Source: Notospermus geniculatus (taxonomy: Eukaryota > Nemertea > Pilidiophora > Heteronemertea > Lineidae). Taken from it: a stretch of 64,000 bases of DNA. Below the pieces are notes generated by a model. That model saw nothing but the letters and a program-made list of their open reading frames with translations. It had not been told where the DNA came from and did no database searches. Numbering within the stretch: the first letter of the stretch is position 1; every line of letters begins with the position of its first letter. This document shows, in pieces, positions 52,600 through 62,688 of this stretch. The position numbers and the translations under genes were made by a program. The stretch lies in assembly GCA_002633025.1 (NCBI GenBank), contig NMRB01000721.1, positions 159,941 through 223,940 on the forward strand, given 5' to 3'.

Positions 52600-53990
52600 T
52601 GAGATTATTCGCAGGAGACCCAGTTTCTGCAAAAGCTCATCCAATTCATGCACGTGACCTGATAGACTATTATGAATTTGGTGTGGAGACGTTGACCGAT
52701 TTTATTCAGCATACATTTTGAAGGAGAGTGGTAAAAAGCCGCTGGCACATAGAAATTCCAAGAAAGGTCCGCTAGAAGGCTCATCAGGTGAAACAGCAGA
52801 AAGCTGAAACCACACTTTCCTTCCAGTGGCTTCGAAACTTCTGATTTTTGAATCGGTGGCAAAGAATGTTCCAGTCTCAGAAACTGGCCAGTTTATTGAG
52901 CTTCCACGTGCAACAGCTGATAAAAATGGCTGGGCCTGTGAAAGGTGTCGAAGCAAATGCATCCACGTTTTTCAGTAAATACTACAAAACAGTGTTTTTG
53001 CGTATCCATCAATTCCATATGACTTCAAACCTGATTGTGTGATTCTTGAGGGAATGTTTCTCGGCAATTCTTCACCTCCAAGTACTTGCAAGTCATTTGC
53101 TGACCATGCTGAATTCTTAATCCGGTGTTGGGGAGTCCCAACGACATAGAGAGGTCTAGGGGAGATTCTAAGCAGGCACAGGGCAAAGTATATGATGAAA
53201 TCTTGGCGGCAACAGTTCTACCATCCAAGTGGAGAGGATTCATTTCCAACAGGCATAACAAACCTCTGCTAAGTACTTTCCTTGGGGCTCACATTTGTAC
53301 AAGGTTGCAATGCCATTTTCTGAAAACCAGACATTTTTAAGAGGTGGTGGGTTTACAGACCCGCATAACTCAGTGATCATGCAGTGGCAGTCAAGGGATC
53401 TACACGTAATGAAAAGAGGAGCAGAGTTTGGCTGCATAAAAGAGAGGAAAAAACCTTGCTGTACTCACCAGACACTGACATGTATCATATTGGTATACCA
53501 CTCATGCCTTCTTTGTCAAAAAAAGTTCTGGTTCAATTAAATGGTCAGATAGGGAAATCTCGACATGAATGTTCTGTATGGAGCACTTGATAATGATCCA
53601 CTCTTGTCTTCGATCCCATCAGTAGAAAAGGGTTCCTTCTGTTCCTGTACACATTCTCAGGGTCTGACTACATTTCATATTTCATGGGTTTTGGAAAATA
53701 AAACAACATATAAATATAAAATAAAACAATATGCTAATTTTATATGGAATGGAAAACTGTTAGACCAGGCAGAGGCGCCTAGGTGATTTCGGATATTGCC
53801 AGATGCTGATTGCACTTCCTGTGCAGTGCTGACTGAGCTGTGTGATGATTGGAATAGACTCCTAAAGATGGGTGGATGTGCCTTTTCAGACTGATTGGGT
53901 GAATGTACTATCAAAAGTATGCATCAGCTTTCAACTCATTCAGGGGAGTCGAGCACTATTTCAAGCATGTAACACTCTCAGTCACTGGTG
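52600..53990 (+). pseudogene. Decayed transposon-associated gene
   Basis: Fragments in shifting plus frames follow the order of a multi-copy animal mobile-element protein: ILEGMFLGNSSPPSTCKSFA (about 53040), then RSRVWLHKREEKTLLYSPDT and DMYHIGIPLM (about 53410-53510), then VLVQLNGQIGKSRHE and DNDPLLSSIPSVEKG (to about 53625), then a WNRLLKMGGC-like tail (about 53850). At least four frame changes and several stops are present, so it is inactive. Function is not assigned. The recognition is by recalled pattern (YSPDTDxYHIGxPL). Confidence 0.45.
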
Positions 53991-54480
53991 GAAGTGATTC
54001 GTATTAAATCCATACAACTTGGCTGAATTCCCTCAGGAAACAAATCGTCGGCATTCCATTATTTCCAGAAAATGGCGCCTATTGTTTTAAGACGCAAGCA
54101 TTCTCTCGTAGGGAAAAGTTTAGGGAGTGACTATTCGGCGAGCCCAGCTCTCTGTGCAGTCACTTCGTTTCAGCTTGGACAGTGCGCCCGAGTAATTAGT
54201 TATGCACCGCAGCGACCAATGAAAATCGAGATTACAAAACAGCAAAATGGCGGATACGAATGATCGCCCTTCCACTTCGATCAAATATCAGTGAAAAAAG
54301 AGCTGGGGCCTCCGGTTTATGCCAGTTTTTGGCCTAGTTTTGTTGATTTTAAAAGAAACATGAATATTGGAGTTGTTATTTGACAAGCAAAATACTTTCC
54401 AAACACAGAAATTGGTCTTAGATGGCAAGCAAACAATGAATAGTCGTAACCACCGCTCAAGATTGGGCAATAAAACCGCA

Positions 54481-54640
54481 GCGCTACCAGCTGTCTCGGA
54501 AGCTCAGTGGCTAGAGCGTGTGGCTAGTAAACGTTAGGTCCCCGGTTCGACTCCCGCCTGGGACAACTTTTTTTCACCACTTTTCCTGTCTCCTTTTTTC
54601 TCTTGGCCTTTTCTTTTTTCTGGAAATACTCTAAATGCAC
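54481..54640 (+). repeat. tRNA-Thr-derived SINE-like repeat, copy 2
   Basis: A-box-like AAGCTCAGTGGCTAGAGCG, anticodon-loop-like GGCTAGTAAAC, and B box GGTTCGACTCCCGCCTGGGA are followed by a T/C-rich tail matching 1530-1600 (TTTTTTCACCACTTTT, GGAAATACTCTAAA). Confidence 0.75.
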
Positions 54641-54973
54641 GGAACAAATATGTAATCTGCTGAAATATGGACTTTATAATTCGTAATTTAGAAATTATTC
54701 GTACATGTAGCATCATTTTAATAATGTTAGCAGAGAGGGCCACTCGCCAACACCTCCTCATGAATAATTAATGAGGACCATCAGCTCGCTGAGCAAGGCT
54801 GAATTTGTTCACTGCACATCCATCCAGCTCGCTGTGCAACTGCGCAACACAAATCTGCTCAGAGAGCAGCTCGCTATCTAAGAACATGACGGATCGTTGC
54901 ACAGAGAGCGGCTCGCCAAATAACACCAGCCAAAAGTTTAACCACTCTGATGAAGCGGTTGAGGGCTTGTCAT

Positions 54974-56456
54974 GAGATGCCAAAGGAATTCGCCAGATTC
55001 GACAAAGATATCCCGTTAGATGAGCTGTCAGTGGACCTGTTAATCGAAAAGTTTCGTGCCGTTACCGGTGAGGAAGAGGATTTCCTGCTCGAATGTGCGT
55101 CGCGGGAAAAGAACGTATCCAACTTGAGACTACTCGATCACTTGGCTATTATCCTAGCCAACGAGGCCGGACAACCAGCTGGTCAAGATTTGTCGGTGAG
55201 TTTTCACACTTTACGTAATTTTGTAATTTTTACGTGGCTCTTTTCTTACTAGAATTAACTTTAGTGTTACCCTCTCGGGAAACTTCCATATATGGCAAGC
55301 GCTATCTACATGATGAACTAGAGAAGGTTCAGCATTAGGGGCTGTTTCTGGTAATTGAGATTGCTTCAGCCTTAGTTTGCCCACCTTGGGCAATTGAAAG
55401 TCTCCGGTTGATAGACACATGCTTCAGCTTTCTTAAGGTTGTTGAGATAAATTGTTCGCAGTACCTACTTAAGTTTCTCCTTTTAAAATTTCGATATAGC
55501 GTTTTACTGTGAATGTTGTTTGGAGGTCATTTCCCTCCGGAACAACATCCTGTTCTTTGCCTTTATGATGAACATTTTGGGAACTGCATGTAAGAAGTCC
55601 ACTGAAACCGGCAGTGTACGTGGTAGAGTTTATGCGTCAATTTAGGATTTAGGTGACTGTTGAACCTGGTTTTAAGTGTTAACGGTTTTTCAGGGTGCGG
55701 CTCCTTGTCCTAGTGCCACCGATCATGCGGTTGAAGCCGCCGCTGAGGAGCCCACGCCCCACCGCCTAAAAAGACCCTCCAGGAGTTTGTAATCGCAAAA
55801 GTGGACGAACAGAGGGTATCTGACGTTATCTACAACGCGAGGACGGTGGCGTTACAAAATACCCCAAACGAGTCTCTTCTGCTTCCTTTCCTCGACGAGC
55901 TAGAAAAAAAACAGCTACGTGTGGATACCCCAAGTACCATGTGTTCGAGCAACCTTCAAGACAAGCTAGGATTAATCAAGGGCGGGTTGACATGCCGGCT
56001 TTGTGGTCGTTGAGGTTTTGGGGAGGGAGCGTCCGACGCGGTGTCGCGGGCATTTTCAAAATGTATAAAAAAGCCAAAATTTGTCATAGAAGGGGTTGCT
56101 GAATCTGATAAGGGTGGCTCTCCTAATAGAAAGAAATCTCCCCTTTAGTGAGGAGAAGGTATACCCCAAGATTGGTCTCCTTACTCAGTTGATACCTCTT
56201 TTACAAGGTCAAAACCAGTGTAACAGGCGTTCATCATAATTATGTCAGGGTTATGGAAGAGGTTATGGGGGCTATGGTAGGGGGTATACCTCTAGGGGAA
56301 GGGGCAGATCTGCCGGCCCTTTTTTTCTGTGGGTCACACGGGCATTACGTTAAGGATTGTGACAAAATAAAGGCAGAACAAAAACAACTTATTTTGTTAA
56401 GCGAGCTCACAACTTTGTGTGAGAAAATAAATACATGTAAGGCATCAATCGATAAA
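54974..56456 (+). pseudogene. Retroelement gag-like remnant with zinc knuckle
   Basis: An open segment MPKEFARFDKDIPLDELSVD to about 55194 ends at a donor-like TCG|gtgagt. After an acceptor-like ggtttttcag (55693), frames with shifts encode KKTLQEFVIAKVDEQRVSDV, then LLPFLDELEKKQLR, then KCIKKPKFVIEG. At 56240-56340 a Gly-Tyr-Arg-rich stretch (GYGRGYGGYGRG) leads, with a frameshift in a T run, to LCGSHGHYVKDC, a CCHC-like zinc knuckle. An RG/YG-rich tail with a knuckle is typical of DIRS/Ngaro-like or other retroelement gag proteins. No reverse transcriptase is visible downstream. Confidence 0.4.
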
Positions 56457-58960
56457 TGAAGTCTGAATGATGTAGATTTTTTCATTCAAGCCTGGAACAA
56501 TGCTGTTCAACAGATTTCAGTTTATTGCCAATATCATCCTGAGAATATCAGGCGTTCTTACTGCTCGCTCCCTTCGTCACCGCAGACAAACCCCTGAGGA
56601 CATCCGCCTGATTTGCTGGGGTACTTGGCGCACGAGAAAATGCGCCCAATCAGCGAACGCCTTTCTGAGTCACCTTAAGATGACATGCATTACACGTAGA
56701 TTGTCTCGTAGTGTCACGCACAACACAGTGCTGAAGTACCTCAGCTTCCCCACCTCACCCTAACTAGAGATCAGTTACACGTATACATGTATAACGGCCC
56801 TTGTAATATTCACAGCCAAGCAGCTGACATTGACTAAGCTGACCCAGGCCGGTCATTAACCTACTTACACCGCTGGATTCAACCTTAGTTGAGTTCAGCC
56901 TATCCTACATTCATCGCACAGAATGTATATCATTCTCAGGCCACACGTCGCCAAACAGATACGCCGAGGGAGTAATTTCATGCTGACCTGCTTTGTCAGC
57001 TTTGTTCAAACCTGCGTAGTTCATGTGTATCAATCATCGGCCTTTTTGGGATGAGATGGTGGGGATGAACATTTGCTGGAATGGCTTTGATACTCCACGG
57101 ATTCCGGCGAATGTCGGCAGGGGATTGTGTGAGCGGATGAAGAGGAGCGAGGTAAAAACCCCTGCTGTGGGAGGATGGCCAATATTGTCAATACATGTAT
57201 TCCCTCTTATTGTCAATAGCCAATGTTTAGAGCGCATCATAAAAACATAATAAGTATGTCCATATTCGTCAAGTGCTACTAACTGTCCACTGATGCACAC
57301 GCTCACAGCACTACCGCAGTATGTAATCATAGCCTGACGTAGGTACACTGAACTGAACTGAACCTATCACACTATAGGTACCGGTACATGTACATGCATA
57401 CACTTGTCATGTAAGGCTTTTCCTTGAAGTTCACACTACTATCAATTTCCGAAGTCACATCAGGCAGTTGATGTACATATCGGCCTAGGGTACTTTAATT
57501 TGGAGAAACTTCCATCTGTGTGCTCGATTTTAGACTTAAGAATACCATTGTATTCATGACGTATGCTTCCGTAATCCCGGCCATGTCGATTTGGAGGAAT
57601 CAGAGGAATCGGGGTGGAAAATCCAGAACATTTTCTGAGCTAGGCCTAGGCTGTTGAGTTGTTATAATAAATTCATCATCATCGAGGTTGATGATAAGAG
57701 AGCTTAATGACTTCAGGGCCGAAAGCCCTCACTCCTGGCGAAGAAGGCCGAATTGCAAGTTAGGCCGAGGAAAACCTAATTGAGCCAAGATTCCTTGTGC
57801 CTTCAATTCATAGACTGGTTATCGTCGTTGCCGCTGCACATTTATGGCGGTCAGCTATACAACGACAGGTCCGGGGCACCATCTTGGGCCGGGATTCCGG
57901 CCCAACCTACTGCGCATCCTTGTTGCGCATACGTTCGCGCAGGTATTTGCGCAATGTTTTGACCAGTTTACTAAATATAGAAAACGCACGTGGATCGAGT
58001 ATCGTGTTTGAGAGCATGTATCATGTGTACCGGCGTGCATGTAGCATGTGTGATTGGACTGACCCTGCGGGGATAAGACACTGGGATAACAGCAGCTGCC
58101 TTTGGGCTGTAGATAGCGAGGTGAGTGGGTCACTTCTCAACAACAACAGAAGGCATGCAAACTTACTTCCTCGATGCCTTCTTCAGAGCCTCAATCTGCT
58201 GTAGTGTATAGCTTCATCGTAGGCCTACCGTAGGCCCTATGCGTACCCCTTGCTGCTGCTGAATTGATTCCGGCGCCAAAGCAATCTCTATTTTATCGAG
58301 AACTACAAAGTTTTACCGAATTTTTCATTACTGTTGAGATTTTTAGTTTGGGCGCGATAGGGGGTTTCCTTGTTGATGTTCTATAAATAACCTAGAACGA
58401 CGTCATTCGTGCATCCAAGATGGCACCCCGGACCTGCTTTTGTATAGCGGAACAGGAGCGCCAGCGGGTGGGGCGGCAAAGACGGGAACCAGTCTATTCA
58501 ATTCATCGTCTGCCCTTACAAGTATCTGTTTTTCGTTAATCGCACTGCCATATTTTCATAATAGTTTCTGGATATGCTAATTAAGGGCTCACACGTTGAT
58601 TGTTACTTGAAAGCCATGGGTTCTGAATTGGCATAATCAGAAATTTTTATCAAGAAAATATAAAGTGTGTGGAATGGGCTTTATTGACATTTTTTATGAC
58701 ATTACTTGATGTCACGGTGACTTTAATGTCATACGTTCATAAGATCAGGGGCAATCGTCGATTCATGTTTTTGTTCGAATATGAGTTAAGAAAGTCATGT
58801 GAAAGTGGCATGCTTCTAGGCGAAATAATCTGATTGCTGACTAGCCTGGTTCCACTGGCCGCGACAGATGGCGTTGGGGTGGGAGAGTATGAGGCCAGGT
58901 ACGCGGTAATCAAAAAGCCCGGAATTCGGGCTTTTCTGACGTCACCAACGGTCGACGAGT
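56457..58960. other. Gene-less stretch
   Basis: Short frames at 56500-56763 and 57797-58204 have no recognised domain. An offset inverted repeat AAAAGCCCGGAATTCGGGCTTTT lies at about 58914-58936. Confidence 0.35.
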
Positions 58961-59265
58961 CACGTGGTTTCAAGACAAGATGGCGACGTCATGGGCAAAG
59001 GTAAAATGCGTTAGGACAACAGACTTCATCTAATTAAACAGTTCATTGTTGGCAGATGACCCCCATAATCAATAGGTTTCCGTAGTGTAACATGCATATC
59101 CACAACTCCTGAAAGTTTCATCGCGATACGTGGCGTATTTTTTGAGTTATCCTGCCGAAACCACAGATTGGACGGAGAGAGATCGAGAGAAATCCAGTGA
59201 AACCAATGAAGACCGCCACCTTCTGAGGTGGTGGCGGTCTTAATTATGAATTATAAATGTAAAAG
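58961..59265 (+). repeat. SINE-like repeat with 3' GC hairpin, second copy
   Basis: AAGTTTCATCGCGATACGTG, then TTTTTTGAGTTATCCTGCCG, then GAGAAATCCAGTGAAACCAA, then a hairpin GACCGCCACC/GGTGGTGGCGGTC and TTAATTATGA. The motif order matches 10320-10620. The hairpin stem sequence differs while pairing is kept. Confidence 0.55.
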
Positions 59266-59928
59266 CGCAAAACGTTGTTGTGTTGACGTCACGAGGCATG
59301 CACAAAACGTCTTGTCGACTTGTCGACCTGTCGACCCGTCAACCTACCGAATGTGACCGAATTACACCCTATAAATTTTACATACGCGGAACTATTTTTT
59401 CAATGTGGGGGATAGTCAAGTCAGGCTCATGAATGAAGTATTAAAAATTCGTTATTTCTGAAGATGACTTCGCGCAATTTAAGCACTGCCACCCCTGGAT
59501 GTTAGAGCAAACGTCTTTACATGTAAGCATCACGCAATTACCCCGAAGCTGTTCGCTGGTCTTTGAACGCTAGCGGGATAATTGACAATGCCCAGCAAGA
59601 TTTCGTTCTTCCCCAAGACGTCTGAATTTGTATGAGCAACGTCCGAGATGTGCCGTGGCACTCTGTTTTCACACGGCTTTACGATAAACAACAATGGGGG
59701 TGCACAGCATCGTCTAGTGTTCACTAAGTTTCGAGCACAACGAGTACGTAACATGCACTCTCAATGCATTATCTATCCGTTATGTTTCGCGAAATTCGTA
59801 CTACCTTCCGATGTTTTGAACATTGCAAGGAAGTTTCATCATTTGCGTGCAGGGATGTAAATATTGCTTTGTGGTACACGTATCTACATTTTGTCGGCGT
59901 TGACAAATACCCTCGTTGCTGTTGTTAA

Positions 59929-60175
59929 AGATAATGTATCACGACTTCATTGTTTACATTCAATGTTTGTAAACATGGATGTTTACATTATGTTATTTTG
60001 GACTTTTAGGACATGCCACCCACCAAATTGAATATTTTCAGTATCAAAAGAATTTCTAGAGGGGAATACCACCAACAAATTACTCATAAAACAAACAAAT
60101 ACTGTACACAAACAAACAAAATGTAAATAAACAATGATTTTCGTGGCCCGCGAAAATATCCGTGATATATTATCT
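59929..60175. mobile_element. TTAA-flanked MITE
   Basis: AGATAATGTATCACG at the left is mirrored by CGTGATATATTATCT at the right, inside TTAA at 59925-59928 and 60176-60179. The interior is AT-rich with GTAAACATGGATGTTTAC. Confidence 0.75.
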
Positions 60176-60224
60176 TTAAGGCTGCGCGATTTTCCACGTC
60201 CCGTCAACGAAATCTTTTTCTGGA

Positions 60225-60535
60225 ACCTTTCGTGAAATTTCTTCGGACTTCGGTCCAAGTCGAGTGTCGAACCAGGGACCTGTGGATTTTTGATTACTAG
60301 GCAAACGCTCTAGCCGACTGAGCTACCGAGGCAGCTGGCAGCGATGGCGTTGAATCCAGGTCTTATATAATACATGTAATATAATATCAATATAATGCTG
60401 ACCCTAACCAAAACCTTTTCTTTTCTAGTCCTAACCTTACCTATAACCCTACCCCATCCCTAAACCTTACCCAATGACATAGTTAACCCCCACGCGCGAT
60501 GAAAAAGCGTTTCCACTCGCGAAGAAGTGTCCCTC
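60225..60535 (-). repeat. tRNA-Thr-derived SINE-like repeat, copy 3
   Basis: On the minus strand CTCGGTAGCTCAGTCGGCTA, then GCGTTTGCCTAGTAATC and GGTCCCTGGTTCGACACTCG. The upstream part CGCGTGGGGGTTAACT, GGTAAGGTTTAGGGATGGGG is homologous to 1300-1400. GCCATCGCTGCC precedes the tRNA part in both copies. Confidence 0.8.
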
Positions 60536-61177
60536 TAGCGTAATAACAGTAACTACAAAATGTACAGTGTACATTCACCTACGTTTCTGGAAAAATAATT
60601 CCACGTCCCGTCATGAGGTGGATGATTCACACTCAATTCACAATCAAAGAAAATTACATGAGCAAGGAGTGTGGCGTTTTTCATTCTGCGCGGGCATCGA
60701 CGTCACTTCAACAAGGTAGTTGCAGGATGACCGACCCGCGGAAATGAAATTTCGTCAAATGCAACGACTTACAAGTAACTGTAACTTGATCGTCAACGGA
60801 GAATGTGACGAAATAGTAGGCCTAGATCAAGTGAACGGAGAATGTGACGAAATAGTAGGCCTAGATCAAGTGAACAACATGTGTGGATTTTGACCTTACT
60901 CTTATGGAACAATATGCCGATATGCATCCCATGTATTCTAACTATTATTACTAGGCAGACGACAATACTCTTAACTTATGCATGTAAAGTTACGTACGGA
61001 CGTGGTTTTCGGATGATGACAAAATGTACTGTAAGCTTGAGGAGATCTAGAAGACGTTTTGGACAGCATCCACAGTCCGATTTTGAGCACTTTACCAAGG
61101 TGTCAGATTTATCACAGGCTTTCAACGATGACAAACGGGAAAATGATAAGACAATCGTGTTTTCGTCATCTTATTAG

Positions 61178-61391
61178 CCACAAGGCCCTCAACAAACCAG
61201 ATCTTGGAGCCAGACCATCCATATCGTGTTTATACTGCAGCATTCTGTGCATCATCTTGAAGAAATGCACAACATTCAACTTCGTTCCCAGCGACAATAA
61301 TACTTCATGTAAACTAAGTCATAAACAGGGAATATGTTTAGAGAAAGATCAAGCTATTCCTTCAACCGGAAGTCGACTGTTTCAGAGAAAG
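61178..61391 (+). CDS. Possible PAN/apple-like domain exon
   Basis: The exon lies between an acceptor-like cgtcatcttattag and a donor gtaagg. The frame encodes GARPSISCLYCSILCIILKK, then CTTFNFVPSDNNTSCKLSHK and QGICLEKDQAIPST. The C...C...C..F.F....(N/T)xC.L spacing is that of PAN/apple domains in extracellular proteins. The exon starts in phase 2 and ends in phase 0. Neighbouring exons are not identified, so this remains tentative. Confidence 0.35.
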
Positions 61392-61719
61392 GTAAGGAAA
61401 TTTTGTATCAAAATGAAATCTTGCATGGGACCATGAGTTAACCTAGGGGGAATGTAATGAACGAATGATAAAAATGTTCAGTCGAAATGTTCCATGGAAA
61501 CATGATCATGGTCGAAATTTGGCGTACACATGCATGGATGTAGAGGTACAGGCCTATAGGCCTACATGGCAGCGACAACATTGCACTTGTTATTGTTCAA
61601 GTTGAAATTTAAAGTTTGCGTTTAAGTATGATATAAAGTACCAATTTCAAGCCCAAGAGGGAAAATACTTGGCATCCATATTAATTATAAACCGTAGCTT
61701 TACAAAAACATCAATTTCT
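61392..61719. other. Gene-less stretch
   Basis: Nothing is recognised apart from a TAGGCCTACA word cluster. Confidence 0.3.
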
Positions 61720-62688
61720 CAATGAAATGGCCAGGGCCATTGTGCTCACCTCTGTGACAGAGTATGAAGTGTGAGTAGCCTGGTGATACACTGAATGGTA
61801 AAGGATTAGTGCAGAAACATCGTAACATTTACTACCGATGAGATATGGCGAAAGTCAATTTTTCAAGATGGCCGCCTGGCAGCCATGTTAAGTCCAATTG
61901 AACCGAAATTTGGCATATAAGTAGGCGGTACCAAGACACATATTTAGGCACGGTTAAAGCATCCATCATAGCTCCCACTATTTATGAGGTGTGGGTCGAA
62001 GTCCATTTTTCAAGATGGCTCCCTGGCGGCCATATTTGACATCGAATCTGACTGAAATTTACCATATATTTATATGGTACCTAGATACATATTTTGACAA
62101 CGTTAAAACATCCTACCTACTCCTATTTATAAAATGTGGGTCAAAGTCCATTTTTCAAGATGGCTTCCTGGCGGCCATATTTGATGTCCGATCGGGTTGA
62201 AATTTGGTGCATTCGTGTAGGGTGCCTAGATATATCATCACACCAAATCACAACACTCTATGTCAAATAGCAATGAAATGTGCCACCAAACAGTGAATTT
62301 TGAACTTTGACCTCTGTGACCTTGAAAAGTAGGTCAAATCAAAAACCCAGGATTTATGTGATGAAGTCTCATCAGAGGAACCCACCATAAAAGTTTCGTG
62401 GTTCTAGCTAACCGCGTTCAGGAGATAAGGCCGAAAGAAGGTTTTCACAAAGCGCCCCCTACAGGCCAGAGTGTACAAGCAGCAGCGCTAAGTTTCGGTC
62501 CAGAGATAGTTTTTACCATAGGGTACCTGTACACCAAATTTCAAGTTTGTAACCCAAGCGGTTTAGAAACGTGCCACCCCTGTTAACGACGACGACGACG
62601 ACGGACGACGACGACGGACGACGACGGACGACGGACGACACACCATGGGAGAAGCTCACCTCACAGAGGTGAGCTAAAAACTAAACGA
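61720..62688 (+). repeat. CACCTGGTGGCCA-type repeat, long copy with GAC microsatellite
   Basis: It starts ATGGCCAGGGCCATTGTGCTCACC. It holds three tandem segments around TTTTTCAAGATGG and CTGGCGGCCATATTTGA, then GACCTCTGTGACCTTGAAAAG and CAAGCGGTTTAGAAACGTGC, a (GAC)n-rich run at 62587-62639, and ends CAGAGGTGAGCTAAAAA. Its ends match the copies at 28443-29109 and 22666. Confidence 0.8.

Noticed and set aside
58914-58936. Rho-independent terminator look-alike
   Set aside because: It is a GC hairpin with T residues, but this is eukaryotic DNA, the two halves are offset by one base, and no gene ends there.
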